64,000 nt of DNA from JAOUFP01 sp963801505 (GTDB lineage Bacteria; Nitrospirota; Thermodesulfovibrionia; Thermodesulfovibrionales; UBA6898), in assembly GCA_963801505.1 (NCBI GenBank), contig CAWDEY010000023.1, forward strand, positions 39,253-103,252. The letters run 5' to 3'. Shown one piece after another: positions 55,396-64,000 of the stretch (the first letter of the stretch is position 1; each line of letters opens with the position of its first letter). The position numbers were made by a program, and so were the translations under genes. The notes under the pieces were generated by a model. The model saw nothing but the letters and a program-made list of their open reading frames with translations, did not search any database and was not told where the DNA came from.

Positions 55396-55896
55396 TCATT
55401 TTTCCAGTAATTTTTTCAGGACCTCAAGTCTTGAATCAATCTTTTTTGTTTCGCAATTGCAGGTGCCTGTATTGAGGTCTGTTCCGCACCGGGAACAGAT
55501 CCCCCTGCAGTTTTCATCGCATAAAGGTTTCATCTGGATGTTCAGCATGATCTGTTCCCTGATCAGTTCCTGCAGGTCCAGATCATCACCCTGATAAAAC
55601 CCCATATCCATCTCATCGTCTTTTAACCCATGCCTTTCGTCCCCGAGCTCTTCCACGGGATGATAGACAACGTGCACAGGCACATCCATGACCTGTCCGT
55701 ACTTTTTGAGGCATCTGCTGCACTCAAACTCCAGCTCGGCTTTCAGGCCCCCTGCAACAATTATTTCGCTGTGGGACTTTGTCAGCTCAAGATGGGCCTT
55801 TACAGGAGAAATAAGGCGAAACTCATCTGCCTCAAACTTTTCCTCAAAATCTAAATCAAGACCTTCATCCGGTATATCTGATATTATTATTTTCAT
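55396..55896 (-). CDS. DUF177 (YceD-like) protein
   Basis: A 166-residue protein of the DUF177/YceD family, which in many bacteria precedes rpmF and is implicated in 23S rRNA accumulation. It has the family core AELEFECSRCLKKYGQVMDVPVHV and the acidic MDMGFYQGDDLDLQELIREQIMLNIQMKPLC segment. The C-terminal Cys cluster (CDENCRGICSRCGTDLNTGTC) is present and probably binds zinc. It is the first gene of the DUF177-rpmF-plsX-fabH operon. Divergent from mutS across a repeat-bearing spacer. Confidence 0.92.
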   Translation of the reverse strand: MKIIISDIPDEGLDLDFEEKFEADEFRLISPVKAHLELTKSHSEIIVAGGLKAELEFECSRCLKKYGQVMDVPVHVVYHPVEELGDERHGLKDDEMDMGFYQGDDLDLQELIREQIMLNIQMKPLCDENCRGICSRCGTDLNTGTCNCETKKIDSRLEVLKKLLEK

Positions 55897-55972
55897 TTAA
55901 AAGACCATGCACAGAAGTATAAATTATAGAGATTTTTCCGGGAATAAGTCAAGGAAACGGAATCCACCACCC

Positions 55973-56128
55973 AACCACAGAGACCACAGAGTAACTGATG
56001 GATTATAAAGATAAAACATCAAATCAGTTCCTAATCTCTGTGCACCCTTTACTGAAAGATCAGTTTCCAGTTCATTTTTTCTAAGGTCTTGAGAACACAG
56101 AGAAATCCTTTGTGCACTCTGTGTTTCA
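55973..56128. repeat. CTCTGTG-type intergenic repeat copy
   Basis: It begins AACCACAGAGACCACAGAG, has AATCTCTGTGCACCCTTT in the middle and ends CTTTGTGCACTCTGTGTTTC. It lies in the divergent spacer between the DUF177 gene and mutS and may overlap their promoters. No other feature is seen there. Confidence 0.6.
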
Positions 56129-56189
56129 TTATTTTAGGTCTGCCGCGTACAGTTGCACTTTCACCTCATGTTGGTATTTAATATCCGAT

Positions 56190-58766
56190 ATGCCTGAACT
56201 TACTCCATTGATGAAACAATACGGCTCTATCAAAGAACAGTACCCTGACTGCATATTGCTTTTCAGGCTCGGGGATTTCTACGAAATGTTCGGCGAGGAC
56301 GCAAAAATAGCCTCCGGAATACTCCAGATAGCGCTGACAACAAGGGACAAATCCAAAGACGACCCCATGCCCATGTGCGGTGTTCCCTATTTTGCCGCGG
56401 AGTCCTATATTTCCAAGCTCATAAAGGCAGGGCACAAGGTCGCGGTGTGCGAACAGATGGAAGACCCCAGGGACGCAAAGGGGATTGTCGCAAGAGAGGT
56501 CGTGAGGGTCATCACGCCCGGAACTCACACCCCTGAGCACCCGAAAGAGAATAACTATATCCTCAGTATTTTACCTTTAGGAAACAGGCACGGGATAGCT
56601 GCGGCCGATATATCGACCGGCCAGTTCATAGTCTTTGAAACAGGGGAGAACATCGAAGATGAAGTCAACCGGTTCGAACCAAAAGAGATTTTAATGCCTG
56701 AGAGCCTCAAAGACAGCATACATTACAAACAGACCTTAGCAGGGTTCTTTATTTCGGGTTTCGATGACTTTTCATACGATTATGCCGAGGCCTACAAAAC
56801 CCTCCTGGGCCATTTCCGGGTATCTTCCCTCGAAGGATACGGCTGTGAAGGCCTGTCCGCCGCAATTTCAGCCGCAGGAGCACTCATAAACTATCTGGAA
56901 GATACACAGAAGGGCTTCCGGGTCTTCAGAAAAATAACAACTTTGCAACAGGCCTCCAATATGTTTCTGGATGCGGCAACCCAGCGGAACCTCGAACTGA
57001 CCCACAACCTCAAGGACCTCTCACGCGAAGGCACCCTGCTTTGGGCCCTGGATGAGACCCTGTCGCCTATGGGCGGAAGGTTTCTGAGGTCGGCCCTGTT
57101 GCGGCCTCTCACAGACATAGGGGAGATCAATAAACGGCAGGCTGCCATCGAATATCTTGTAGATGATTTTGAGCTTCTGGAGACCCTTAGAACTTCTTTG
57201 AGAAACATGCAGGACCTCGAAAGGCTCGCATCAAGGGTGTCTGCGGGGACAGCAAACGCGCGTGACATGATAGCTATAAGGAATTCGCTGTCGGACCTCC
57301 CCAAAATAAAAAAAGCGCTTTCAGCGTCAAAGGAACACCACCTGAAGTCCCTTGCAAATACGCTCTCGGAATTCTCTCTCCTTAGGGAACTCATCGGGAA
57401 GGCCATTGCTGATAATCCTCCCCCCGGCATGAAAGATGGAGGGATCATAAGGGACGGATATCATGCTGAAGTGGATGCCCTCAGGGGCATATCCACAAAG
57501 GGCAAGGATTTCATCGCTGAGATGGAACTCAGGGAGAAAAAAAGGACCGGCATATCTTCCCTGAAAATCGGCTATAACAGGATCTTCGGCTACTACATAG
57601 AGGTCACTAAAGCCAATCTTGATATAGTGCCCGAAGACTATGTGCGGAAACAGACCCTCGTGGGCGGCGAACGTTTCATAACACCCGAGCTCAAAGAATA
57701 TGAAAACAAGGTCCTGGGCTCCGAGGAAAAACTGAAGGACCTCGAACAGGAAGTCTTTCAGCAGGTACTTCAGGCCGTCAGGGAAGAGTCTGACCAACTC
57801 CTGCAGACTGCCGGAACGCTGGCTGTCGCGGACTTTCTTGCGTCCCTGACAGTAGTGGCAAAACGCTACAATTATACAAGACCCCTTATGGTTGAAGAAT
57901 GTGTCATTGACCTTGTTGAGGCAAGGCACCCTGTGCTCGAACGTGTCCTCGGAGGGGAACGGTTTATATCCAACGATACCTGTATCGACATGCAAGACAA
58001 CCAGTTGTTGATACTCACAGGGCCGAACATGGCCGGGAAATCCACCTATATGAGGCAGGTCGCGCTCATTGTTTTAATGGCCCAGACAGGCAGTTTTGTC
58101 CCTGCCTCCTCAGCAAAGATAGGCATAACAGACAGGATCTTCACAAGGATAGGGGCATCGGATTTTCTCTCCAAAGGCCAGAGCACCTTTATGGTAGAGA
58201 TGATAGAGGTGGCCAACATAGTCAATAACGCTACGGGAAAAAGCCTTATAATACTCGATGAAGTAGGCAGAGGCACGAGCACCTTCGACGGCATAAGCAT
58301 TGCCTGGGCCCTCGCTGAGCATATCTTAAACAGAATTAAAGCCAGGACCCTTTTTGCGACCCATTACAACGAGCTCACAGAGCTTTCTCTCATCCATGAC
58401 GGGGTAAAGAACTACAATATTTCAGTCAGGGAATGGGGAGACGAGATAATCTTTTTAAGAAAGATCGAGGAAGGCCCTGCCGACAAAAGCTATGGTATCC
58501 AGGTCGCGCGCCTTGCAGGAGTACCCGACGCCATCATAAGCCGTTCAAAAGAGGTCCTCTACAACCTGCAAAACGAGTCTTTAAGCGATACCGGCAAGCC
58601 CAGACTCTCAAGCGGAAAAACAAAAAAACGCAGAGAGCAACTCGACCTTTTCTCCTCCGCGCATGATGCTGTCATCAGCGAGATAGTGAATCTTGAAACA
58701 GACAGCCTCACCCCTCAGGAGGCCCTTTCGATCATCAGAGAACTCAGGGGAAAACTAAGGTCCTGA
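56190..58766 (+). CDS. mutS: DNA mismatch repair ATPase MutS
   Basis: Recognises mismatches and recruits MutL. I start at the ATG at 56190 (MPELTPLMKQY), the conserved N-terminus; the open frame upstream lies in repeat sequence. 858 residues. Mismatch-reading motif GDFYEMFGEDA (the Phe-x-Glu wedge) at about 30-40, core and lever domains, then ATPase with Walker A GPNMAGKST at about 611, and DEVGRGTSTFDGISIAWA and ATHYNELTEL. The C-terminal helical tail is present, so it is a full MutS1. The ribosome binding site is weak. Intact. Confidence 0.97.
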   Translation: MPELTPLMKQYGSIKEQYPDCILLFRLGDFYEMFGEDAKIASGILQIALTTRDKSKDDPMPMCGVPYFAAESYISKLIKAGHKVAVCEQMEDPRDAKGIVAREVVRVITPGTHTPEHPKENNYILSILPLGNRHGIAAADISTGQFIVFETGENIEDEVNRFEPKEILMPESLKDSIHYKQTLAGFFISGFDDFSYDYAEAYKTLLGHFRVSSLEGYGCEGLSAAISAAGALINYLEDTQKGFRVFRKITTLQQASNMFLDAATQRNLELTHNLKDLSREGTLLWALDETLSPMGGRFLRSALLRPLTDIGEINKRQAAIEYLVDDFELLETLRTSLRNMQDLERLASRVSAGTANARDMIAIRNSLSDLPKIKKALSASKEHHLKSLANTLSEFSLLRELIGKAIADNPPPGMKDGGIIRDGYHAEVDALRGISTKGKDFIAEMELREKKRTGISSLKIGYNRIFGYYIEVTKANLDIVPEDYVRKQTLVGGERFITPELKEYENKVLGSEEKLKDLEQEVFQQVLQAVREESDQLLQTAGTLAVADFLASLTVVAKRYNYTRPLMVEECVIDLVEARHPVLERVLGGERFISNDTCIDMQDNQLLILTGPNMAGKSTYMRQVALIVLMAQTGSFVPASSAKIGITDRIFTRIGASDFLSKGQSTFMVEMIEVANIVNNATGKSLIILDEVGRGTSTFDGISIAWALAEHILNRIKARTLFATHYNELTELSLIHDGVKNYNISVREWGDEIIFLRKIEEGPADKSYGIQVARLAGVPDAIISRSKEVLYNLQNESLSDTGKPRLSSGKTKKRREQLDLFSSAHDAVISEIVNLETDSLTPQEALSIIRELRGKLRS

Positions 58767-58993
58767 AGTTTCCGTTGGACAGATAACAACAACTTTACAC
58801 TCCCGTTTTCAGGGAAACAACAGGGCTTTATACCGGATATTATCGATCTTTCTTCGGTGCAGGACTGTTTCGCCAATGCAGACCGATAGCCAAATAGTAC
58901 CTTCTGTTTTTTTCTTCATTTTATCTTTATTGACAGTCCGCAAAATGCTATGATAGGAAATCTTACTATTCATTTTCAGAAAAGGAGACAACT
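58767..58993. other. Intergenic region upstream of gcvH
   Basis: No gene or repeat family member is recognised. I looked for a glycine riboswitch before gcvH and saw no convincing tandem aptamer. AAAAGGAGA precedes the gcvH ATG. Confidence 0.4.
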
Positions 58994-59380
58994 ATGAACC
59001 CTGAAGACGTCAGATATCACAAAGAACACACATGGGTAAGGGTTGCCGGCAGGAAAGGCACTGTAGGGATCACTGATTATGCCCAGGACGCCCTTGGAGA
59101 CATCGTCTACATTGACCTTCCTGAAGTGGATTCAGATGTAGAGGCAAATAGCGAAATATCGGAGATCGAATCCACAAAAGCGACTTCCTCGGTCATTTCA
59201 CCTATCAGCGGAAAGGTGCTGGAAGTAAACGAAGATCTTCTGGAGACCCCCGAGATCATCAATGAAGACCCATATGACAAGGGATGGATTGCTGTCATCG
59301 AAATTGAAAATGACTCGGAACTTGACGACCTGATGGACGCGGCTGATTACGGAAAATACGTGGAAGAGGAATCCAAGTGA
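58994..59380 (+). CDS. gcvH: Glycine cleavage system H protein
   Basis: A lipoyl-carrier protein of 128 residues that shuttles the aminomethyl group between P, T and L proteins. The lipoylated Lys is at about 62 in EISEIESTKATSS; the N-terminal YHKEHTWVRV and GITDYAQDALGDIV are conserved. A good ribosome binding site (AAAGGAG) is present. The stop overlaps the lpd start by four bases. The genes for P and T proteins are not in this window, so it may alternatively serve as a lipoyl relay. Confidence 0.96.
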   Translation: MNPEDVRYHKEHTWVRVAGRKGTVGITDYAQDALGDIVYIDLPEVDSDVEANSEISEIESTKATSSVISPISGKVLEVNEDLLETPEIINEDPYDKGWIAVIEIENDSELDDLMDAADYGKYVEEESK

Positions 59381-60762
59381 AATTAGCTGTCCTTGGGGCA
59401 GGTCCCGGGGGTTATGTCGCAGCTATAAGGGCAGCACAATTGGGGACAGAGGTGACGATCATTGAGGATACCGAAGTCGGAGGAACATGTCTGAACCGTG
59501 GTTGTATTCCAACAAAGGCAATGGTCGCCTCCTCAGAAGCCCTTTCAAAGGCCCGGGAGCTGGAGAAATTCGGGATTGAGCTCAGGGGCGAACTTGTTCC
59601 AAATCTCGCAAAAATAATCGAAAGAAAAAACAAGGTGGTCGGCACCCAGGTCAAAGGCCTCAGGGGTCTTTTTAAGAGCTGGGGTATTTCTTTGAAAGAA
59701 GGCAGGGGGCGCCTGATCTCACAAAAACAGATAGAGATCGTATCAAAAGACGGAAAAACCGAGACCGTGGAAGCTGACGCTATTATTATAGCTACCGGCT
59801 CACGGCCTGCAGCGATACCGGCATTGCCCTTCGACGGCAAGAACATAATATCATCCACAGAGGCCCTTGAACTCACCAGGATACCCAAAAGCCTCCTGAT
59901 CGTCGGGGCTGGCGTCATCGGTTCCGAATTCGCCTGCATTTACCGGGAACTTGGGTCAGAAGTCACTATTGTCGAGATGCTCCCGAGAGCGGTGGCAACA
60001 GAAGATCACGAGATTTCAGAACTTCTCGAAAAGGAAATGAAAAAGAAGAAGATCAAACTTATCACTGAAATCAAAGTTGAAAAAGTGGAGGTAGGAGATG
60101 TCTTCGTACACGCTTTTCTCTCCGACGGGAAAGAACTGGTTGCAGAGAAAGTGCTCGTGTCAGTGGGCAGGGCATTAAACAGCGGAGACATCGGACTCGA
60201 AGCAGCAGGCATCAAACTGGGCAGCCGCGGTGAGATCATCGTAAACAATAAAATGGAGACGAATATTCCGGGCATCTATGCTGTCGGTGATGTCACCGGC
60301 GGGATATTGCTTGCTCATATGGCTTCAAGGGAGGGGCTCGTTGCCGCCAATAACATAATGGGAATCGACAGTACAATAAATTATAATGTTGTGCCTGCCG
60401 CGATCTTCACCTCACCTGAAATAGCCTCTGTAGGGCTCAGAGAACAGCAGGCAGCAGAAAAAGGCATAAAATACAGAAGCGGCCATTTTCAGTTCAGGGC
60501 GTTGGGAAAGGCACATGCGATGGGAGAAATTGCGGGCTTCGTAAAATTGATTGCAGAAGAATCGTCGGACAAACTTATCGGCGCCCATATTATCGGACCG
60601 CATGCCTCAGACCTTATTGGTGAAGCTGCCCTTGCAATCAGGACCGGCCGTACTGTCAGGGACATCGCTGGGACAATTCATGCGCATCCTACACTTGCAG
60701 AGGGACTTATGGAAGCCGCTGAGGACGTGCACGGAGAGGCCATCCATGTCCCGAAAAAATAA
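59377..60762 (+). CDS. lpdA: Dihydrolipoyl dehydrogenase
   Basis: The FAD flavoprotein (L protein) that reoxidises dihydrolipoyl groups with NAD+. 461 residues. FAD-binding AVLGAGPGGYVAAIRAAQLG, redox disulfide Cys38/Cys43 in GGTCLNRGCIPTKAM, NAD-binding IVGAGVIGSEFACIYRELG, and C-terminal dimer motif with catalytic His-Glu (HAHPTLAEGLMEA). Coupled to gcvH (ATGA overlap). A short overlapping frame (MSRKNKRGIE) bridges the end towards the next gene but is not annotated. Intact. Confidence 0.97.
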   Translation: MKLAVLGAGPGGYVAAIRAAQLGTEVTIIEDTEVGGTCLNRGCIPTKAMVASSEALSKARELEKFGIELRGELVPNLAKIIERKNKVVGTQVKGLRGLFKSWGISLKEGRGRLISQKQIEIVSKDGKTETVEADAIIIATGSRPAAIPALPFDGKNIISSTEALELTRIPKSLLIVGAGVIGSEFACIYRELGSEVTIVEMLPRAVATEDHEISELLEKEMKKKKIKLITEIKVEKVEVGDVFVHAFLSDGKELVAEKVLVSVGRALNSGDIGLEAAGIKLGSRGEIIVNNKMETNIPGIYAVGDVTGGILLAHMASREGLVAANNIMGIDSTINYNVVPAAIFTSPEIASVGLREQQAAEKGIKYRSGHFQFRALGKAHAMGEIAGFVKLIAEESSDKLIGAHIIGPHASDLIGEAALAIRTGRTVRDIAGTIHAHPTLAEGLMEAAEDVHGEAIHVPKK

Positions 60763-60828
60763 GCGCGGTATTGAAGATTCCCTGCAGCAGGACCACAGGG
60801 AATATCGCTCGCTGACCGTTTAAATTAC

Positions 60829-62205
60829 ATGTTACAGGAAGAAAGAAGAGAAGATTGGGTCTCCCGCTCAAAACAGGAAAATAATAATCTGTTTTCAGAG
60901 CTTGACGTTCTTCTTCGCGCGCTGGACAGATATTTCAATGTTGAAAGTCTGACCTTTTCAGAGAATATAACAGGCAAGAACTTCTACGAAGAGCTTTTTA
61001 CGGCCAGAGATACCCTTATGCGCGTGCTCAGCGTACTTGAGGTCGTAATACCTGAAAGCAAAAAAAACGCCTACTGGTTCCAAAAATATACAGAGACAAA
61101 ATATCTCTCGGCACGCAAGATAGACGCCTTCAGGGAGGACCTCTACAGACAGGACACGCAGGAAAAAGGGTTATACCTCCTCTATGACTCGTTCATAAAC
61201 ATAAGAGGCCTCATCACAGACCTCCTCCGCAGCGGAAATATATCCTACCTCGGCTTTAGCAATGTCGGCCATATGATAAGCAAGGCGATCAGGGAGAACG
61301 TCTTCTTCAACCCTTTCAAAAAAACCCTGAACCCGGAATTCGACAGGATAAGCAATGCCGCGATATCAGCCATAGTAAAGTCTATGACTAACGGGGAAGA
61401 GAAAAAGCAGATTTCCATAATCTTTATTTACCTCTTCAGGCTTTTGCGGATTCTGGGATTTGTAGAGATCGAAACGCAGCGTTCCGTGTCTCTTCATTCA
61501 TCACTTATGCTGCTGATACTACTGCGCTCTGAAATAAACACCTTCCGGAACTCTGTAGAGAAGGCCTTGAAGAAAATAAAAAGCAACCCGCTTCAGGGGC
61601 TTCTTCAGGCCATTTCGTATCAGTTTGCCATAGAAACGAAAAGGGTCTATCTCCAGGAACTGAAGGACATAAACCGCAAAAAAAACGCCATACATTTCAG
61701 GGGGAAAATAGAAAACAGTCACGGCATATTAAAAAACCTGGTAGAACACAGCATTGTGCATGTAGCACATTTCTACAGCCCTGAAATAAAGGGGGAAAAC
61801 ATTTTTCAAAGCTTTATGACCAAGAAAGAACAATCGCGCCGGTTGAGAGAGGACATCTGCGCCTTGCACAAATTCTTGACCCTCCTGGAAAAAAAGTCCG
61901 GTACACCTAAGGACCGGCTCAAAGTCTTTGAATCATTAAAGAGCTATATGTTATATTTCGAGAGTTTCACGTTCAGATTATTACGGTATGACGATTATGA
62001 GGAGTTCATTCTTTTCTTCAACGAATTGAACTCCATCACAACGGAAATGATACTTGGCCCGGGCTTCCATGAGATCATGGAGAAGGTGATGCATTTGAAG
62101 ATCTTTCTGGAAACCACCTTGCGTCATATAGGAAACAGAGCTGAGCTTGCCGGCACTGATGTAGATATGAACAGGGTAAAAGACCTGATAAACCAGTATC
62201 TGTAA
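60829..62205 (+). CDS. Uncharacterised alpha-helical protein
   Basis: 458 residues, no signal peptide and no convincing membrane helix, strongly helical and rich in Lys, Glu, Leu and Phe. Recognisable stretches are LRALDRYFNVESLTFS, YTETKYLSARKIDAFRED and LRLLGFVEIETQR-like segments; none identifies a family to me. It is transcribed with lpd upstream (66-bp gap) and eno downstream (17-bp gap), so it is probably expressed constitutively with central metabolism. The start ATG at 60829 has no strong ribosome binding site. Lengths and codon use look normal; it is not a pseudogene. Confidence 0.75.
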   Translation: MLQEERREDWVSRSKQENNNLFSELDVLLRALDRYFNVESLTFSENITGKNFYEELFTARDTLMRVLSVLEVVIPESKKNAYWFQKYTETKYLSARKIDAFREDLYRQDTQEKGLYLLYDSFINIRGLITDLLRSGNISYLGFSNVGHMISKAIRENVFFNPFKKTLNPEFDRISNAAISAIVKSMTNGEEKKQISIIFIYLFRLLRILGFVEIETQRSVSLHSSLMLLILLRSEINTFRNSVEKALKKIKSNPLQGLLQAISYQFAIETKRVYLQELKDINRKKNAIHFRGKIENSHGILKNLVEHSIVHVAHFYSPEIKGENIFQSFMTKKEQSRRLREDICALHKFLTLLEKKSGTPKDRLKVFESLKSYMLYFESFTFRLLRYDDYEEFILFFNELNSITTEMILGPGFHEIMEKVMHLKIFLETTLRHIGNRAELAGTDVDMNRVKDLINQYL

Positions 62206-62222
62206 TCGAAAGGGAGGAATAC

Positions 62223-63497
62223 ATGGGAGAAATACTAGACCTTATTGCCAGGGAGATCATTGATTCAAGAGGGAACCCTACCATAGAGGTAGATGTTTAT
62301 CTGGACAGCGGTGTCTCAGGCAGGGCCGCTGTGCCCTCAGGAGCTTCAACAGGACAGAGAGAGGCCCTTGAACTAAGAGACGGCGGCAAGAGATTTCACG
62401 GCAAGGGCGTTCAAAAAGCGATCAAAAACATCTTTGAGGAAATAGCGCCAAGACTCAGGGGCATCGCATCGGAAGACCAGGTCTTCGTAGACAACCTGAT
62501 GATAGAACTGGACGGCACCGAGACCAAAAAAAGGCTCGGGGCAAATGCGATTCTCGGCGTCTCCCTTGCTGTCTGCAAGGCAACGGCCCTGGAGTCAGGC
62601 ATCCCTTTATACAGATATATCGGCGGCTGCAATGCCAGGGTCCTCCCTGTGCCTATGATGAACATTCTCAACGGCGGCGCACATGCGGACAATAATCTTG
62701 ACATCCAGGAATTCATGATCCTGCCGGCAGGCGTCGCTGACTTTTCTTCCGCTGTCAGGGCAGGCTCGGAAATATTTCATACCCTCAAAAAAATCCTGCA
62801 CAAAAAAGGTCTGAGCACCTCTGTTGGCGATGAGGGCGGGTTCGCGCCCAACCTCAAAAGCAACGAAGAGGCGATCCTGCTGATCATGCAGGCCATAGCG
62901 GATTCAGGGTACAAGGCCGGCAAGGACATCTTTATCGCGCTTGACGTAGCAGCCTCAGAGTTTTATGAAAAAGGCTCTTACCGCTTTGAAGGCAAAAAAG
63001 TCCCCTACAGCCATCTTGTTGAATATTATGACAGGATCATCTCCAGTTATCCGGTCATGTCCATTGAAGACGGGCTTTCTGAAAACGACTGGAAAGGCTG
63101 GGAGGCGATGACATCTGCCATCGGGGAAAAGGTCCAGCTAGTTGGAGATGATCTCTTTGTTACCAACACGAAAATATTCAAAAAAGGGATAGAACGCAAG
63201 GTCGCCAATTCCATACTTATCAAGCTCAACCAGATCGGCACCCTTACCGAGACTCTGGATGCGATCGAAATGGCAAAGACCGCGGGATATACTGCGGTGA
63301 TATCGCACAGGTCAGGTGAGACAGAAGATACAACAATCGCTGATCTGGCGGTCGCCTGCAATACCGGCTTTATAAAAACCGGCTCCATGGCAAGGAGCGA
63401 ACGGGTAGCAAAATACAACAGACTGCTTGTCATCGAGGAAGAACTCTCTGACGCGGCGCTGTACAGGGGCAAAGAGGCGTTCTATAATTTAAGATAA
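62223..63497 (+). CDS. eno: Enolase
   Basis: Converts 2-phosphoglycerate to phosphoenolpyruvate; also a degradosome component in some bacteria. 424 residues. N-terminal REIIDSRGNPTIEVDV, GASTGQREALELRDG, catalytic Glu in SVGDEGGFAPN, metal ligands in ALDVAASEFY and SIEDGLSENDW, the LIKLNQIGTLTET Lys region and SHRSGETEDTTIADLAV. AGGGAGG lies 6 bp before the ATG. It is coupled to the ftsB-like gene by one-base overlap. Intact. Confidence 0.98.
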   Translation: MGEILDLIAREIIDSRGNPTIEVDVYLDSGVSGRAAVPSGASTGQREALELRDGGKRFHGKGVQKAIKNIFEEIAPRLRGIASEDQVFVDNLMIELDGTETKKRLGANAILGVSLAVCKATALESGIPLYRYIGGCNARVLPVPMMNILNGGAHADNNLDIQEFMILPAGVADFSSAVRAGSEIFHTLKKILHKKGLSTSVGDEGGFAPNLKSNEEAILLIMQAIADSGYKAGKDIFIALDVAASEFYEKGSYRFEGKKVPYSHLVEYYDRIISSYPVMSIEDGLSENDWKGWEAMTSAIGEKVQLVGDDLFVTNTKIFKKGIERKVANSILIKLNQIGTLTETLDAIEMAKTAGYTAVISHRSGETEDTTIADLAVACNTGFIKTGSMARSERVAKYNRLLVIEEELSDAALYRGKEAFYNLR

Positions 63498-63820
63498 TGA
63501 GCAGCCATAACCTTTTAAGAAAACAGGTCATGTCCGAGGTCAAGAAAAAGAGACTCATCTTTTTGACCTTTGTTGTCCTGAGTTTCATTTATCTTTCCAT
63601 CAGCCTTGTCTTCGGTGATATGGGCCTGTTCCGCTATCTTGAACTGAACAGGACAAAAATGAATCTGGAGAACCAGGTCTCCGAGATAAACAAACAGAAT
63701 GAACAGCTCAGGACACAATTAAAACTACTCAAGGATGATCCATTTTACCGGGAAAAGCTCGCCAGGGAAGAGTACGGACTTTCCAAACCCAACGAATATA
63801 TCTTTCAGTATGACAAATAA
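63497..63820 (+). CDS. FtsB/DivIC-family septum formation initiator
   Basis: A 107-residue bitopic division protein. Short cytoplasmic N-terminus, one membrane helix (LIFLTFVVLSFIYLSISLVF), then a coiled coil (LELNRTKMNLENQVSEINKQ) and the conserved end FYREKLAREEYGLSKPNEYIF. An enolase-ftsB order is common across bacteria. Its ATG overlaps the eno stop. Works with FtsL and FtsQ at the septum, by family. Its 3' end overlaps the next gene by 11 bp. Confidence 0.88.
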   Translation: MSSHNLLRKQVMSEVKKKRLIFLTFVVLSFIYLSISLVFGDMGLFRYLELNRTKMNLENQVSEINKQNEQLRTQLKLLKDDPFYREKLAREEYGLSKPNEYIFQYDK

Positions 63821-64000
63821 TCCGCTTTACGTTTCCTTTGTCTGGCATATGCACCAGCCCTATTACAAAGACCCCTCTACTGATATTTACCGTCTGCCAT
63901 GGGTCAGACTGCACGGTACCAAAGACTATCTGGACATGCTGGAGATATTGAAAGATTTTCCAGGGATCAAACAAAACTTCAACCTCGTCCCTTCCTTGCT
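63810..64000 (+). CDS. Glycoside hydrolase family 57 protein, 5' end only
   Basis: Cut by the window end; 63 codons are present. It begins at the ATG at 63810 (MTNNPLYVSFVWHMHQPYY), the first conserved motif of GH57 alpha-amylase/amylopullulanase-like enzymes (HMHQPY), followed by LPWVRLHGTKDY and FNLVPSL. It probably acts on alpha-glucans such as glycogen, in the cytoplasm. It overlaps the ftsB-like gene by 11 bp, so it is translationally linked. Confidence 0.88.
   Translation, partial: MTNNPLYVSFVWHMHQPYYKDPSTDIYRLPWVRLHGTKDYLDMLEILKDFPGIKQNFNLVPSL

Noticed and set aside
58767..58993. Glycine riboswitch upstream of gcvH
   Set aside because: No tandem aptamer or conserved glycine-riboswitch core could be recognised by eye.

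Overview
The window looks like one contig from a free-living, environmental, motile Gram-negative bacterium. It has CheA/CheY/CheW/CheR/CheB/CheD chemotaxis genes, many PAS-rich sensor kinases, lipoproteins, a multihaem cytochrome c and sigma-54 activators. The style (Cys-bearing PAS domains, hybrid kinases, interspersed CTCTGTGGTGAA-type and GTCATTCC-type repeats, an rpmF-plsX-fabH block, a gcvH-lpd pair) points to Nitrospirota (Thermodesulfovibrionia-like) or a Desulfobacterota lineage. This is inference; no rRNA or ribosomal marker other than L32 is present.

Layout. 0-6.4 kb: a PDZ/repeat lipoprotein with a Cys-rich partner (minus strand), a P-type cation ATPase and an SRPBCC protein. 6.6-8.4 kb: a remnant integron, made of a truncated tyrosine recombinase (IntI-like) fragment, a recombination point, a cassette carrying a membrane protein, a well-formed attC site, and a second cassette with two small proteins. 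8.7-12.3 kb: a lipoprotein serpin and a PAS-GGDEF diguanylate cyclase. 12.6-30.7 kb, all on the minus strand: chemotaxis and signalling (PAS kinase, cheB, cheD, cheR, cheW, a large MCP, cheA, cheY, STAS, a soluble MCP-like protein, a receiver, a Cys-rich small protein, a sigma-54 response regulator and its kinase). 30.9-43 kb, plus strand: three large hybrid kinases, a truncated receiver, a PilZ fragment, an HD-GYP protein and a sigma-54 activator. 44-48.4 kb: a tetrahaem cytochrome, an NfeD/stomatin pair and a TVP38/DedA membrane protein. 48.5-53 kb: a Cache/PAS hybrid kinase and a double-PilZ protein. 53.2-64 kb: intact housekeeping genes (fabH, plsX, rpmF, DUF177, mutS, gcvH, lpd, an unknown 458-residue protein, eno, ftsB-like, and the start of a GH57 glycosidase).

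Single-base frameshifts are concentrated in 18.6-30.7 kb and 34.2-40.9 kb (MCP, cheA, cheY, soluble MCP, three kinases), while the flanking 3-18 kb and 41-64 kb are almost free of them. That clustering suggests decay of redundant signalling genes, or locally poor sequence. Either way the affected proteins are not readable as single frames here. Several duplications (a 1.25-kb kinase-tail block, a 0.48-kb PAS unit inside the MCP, a TVP38 3' end on both sides of a kinase) show that the signalling region has been rearranged.

At least eight intergenic spacers carry a structured repeat family with CACAGAG/CTCTGTG ends. The clearest copy (48362-48521) can fold as an outer stem enclosing two 12-bp hairpins with matching 9-base loops.
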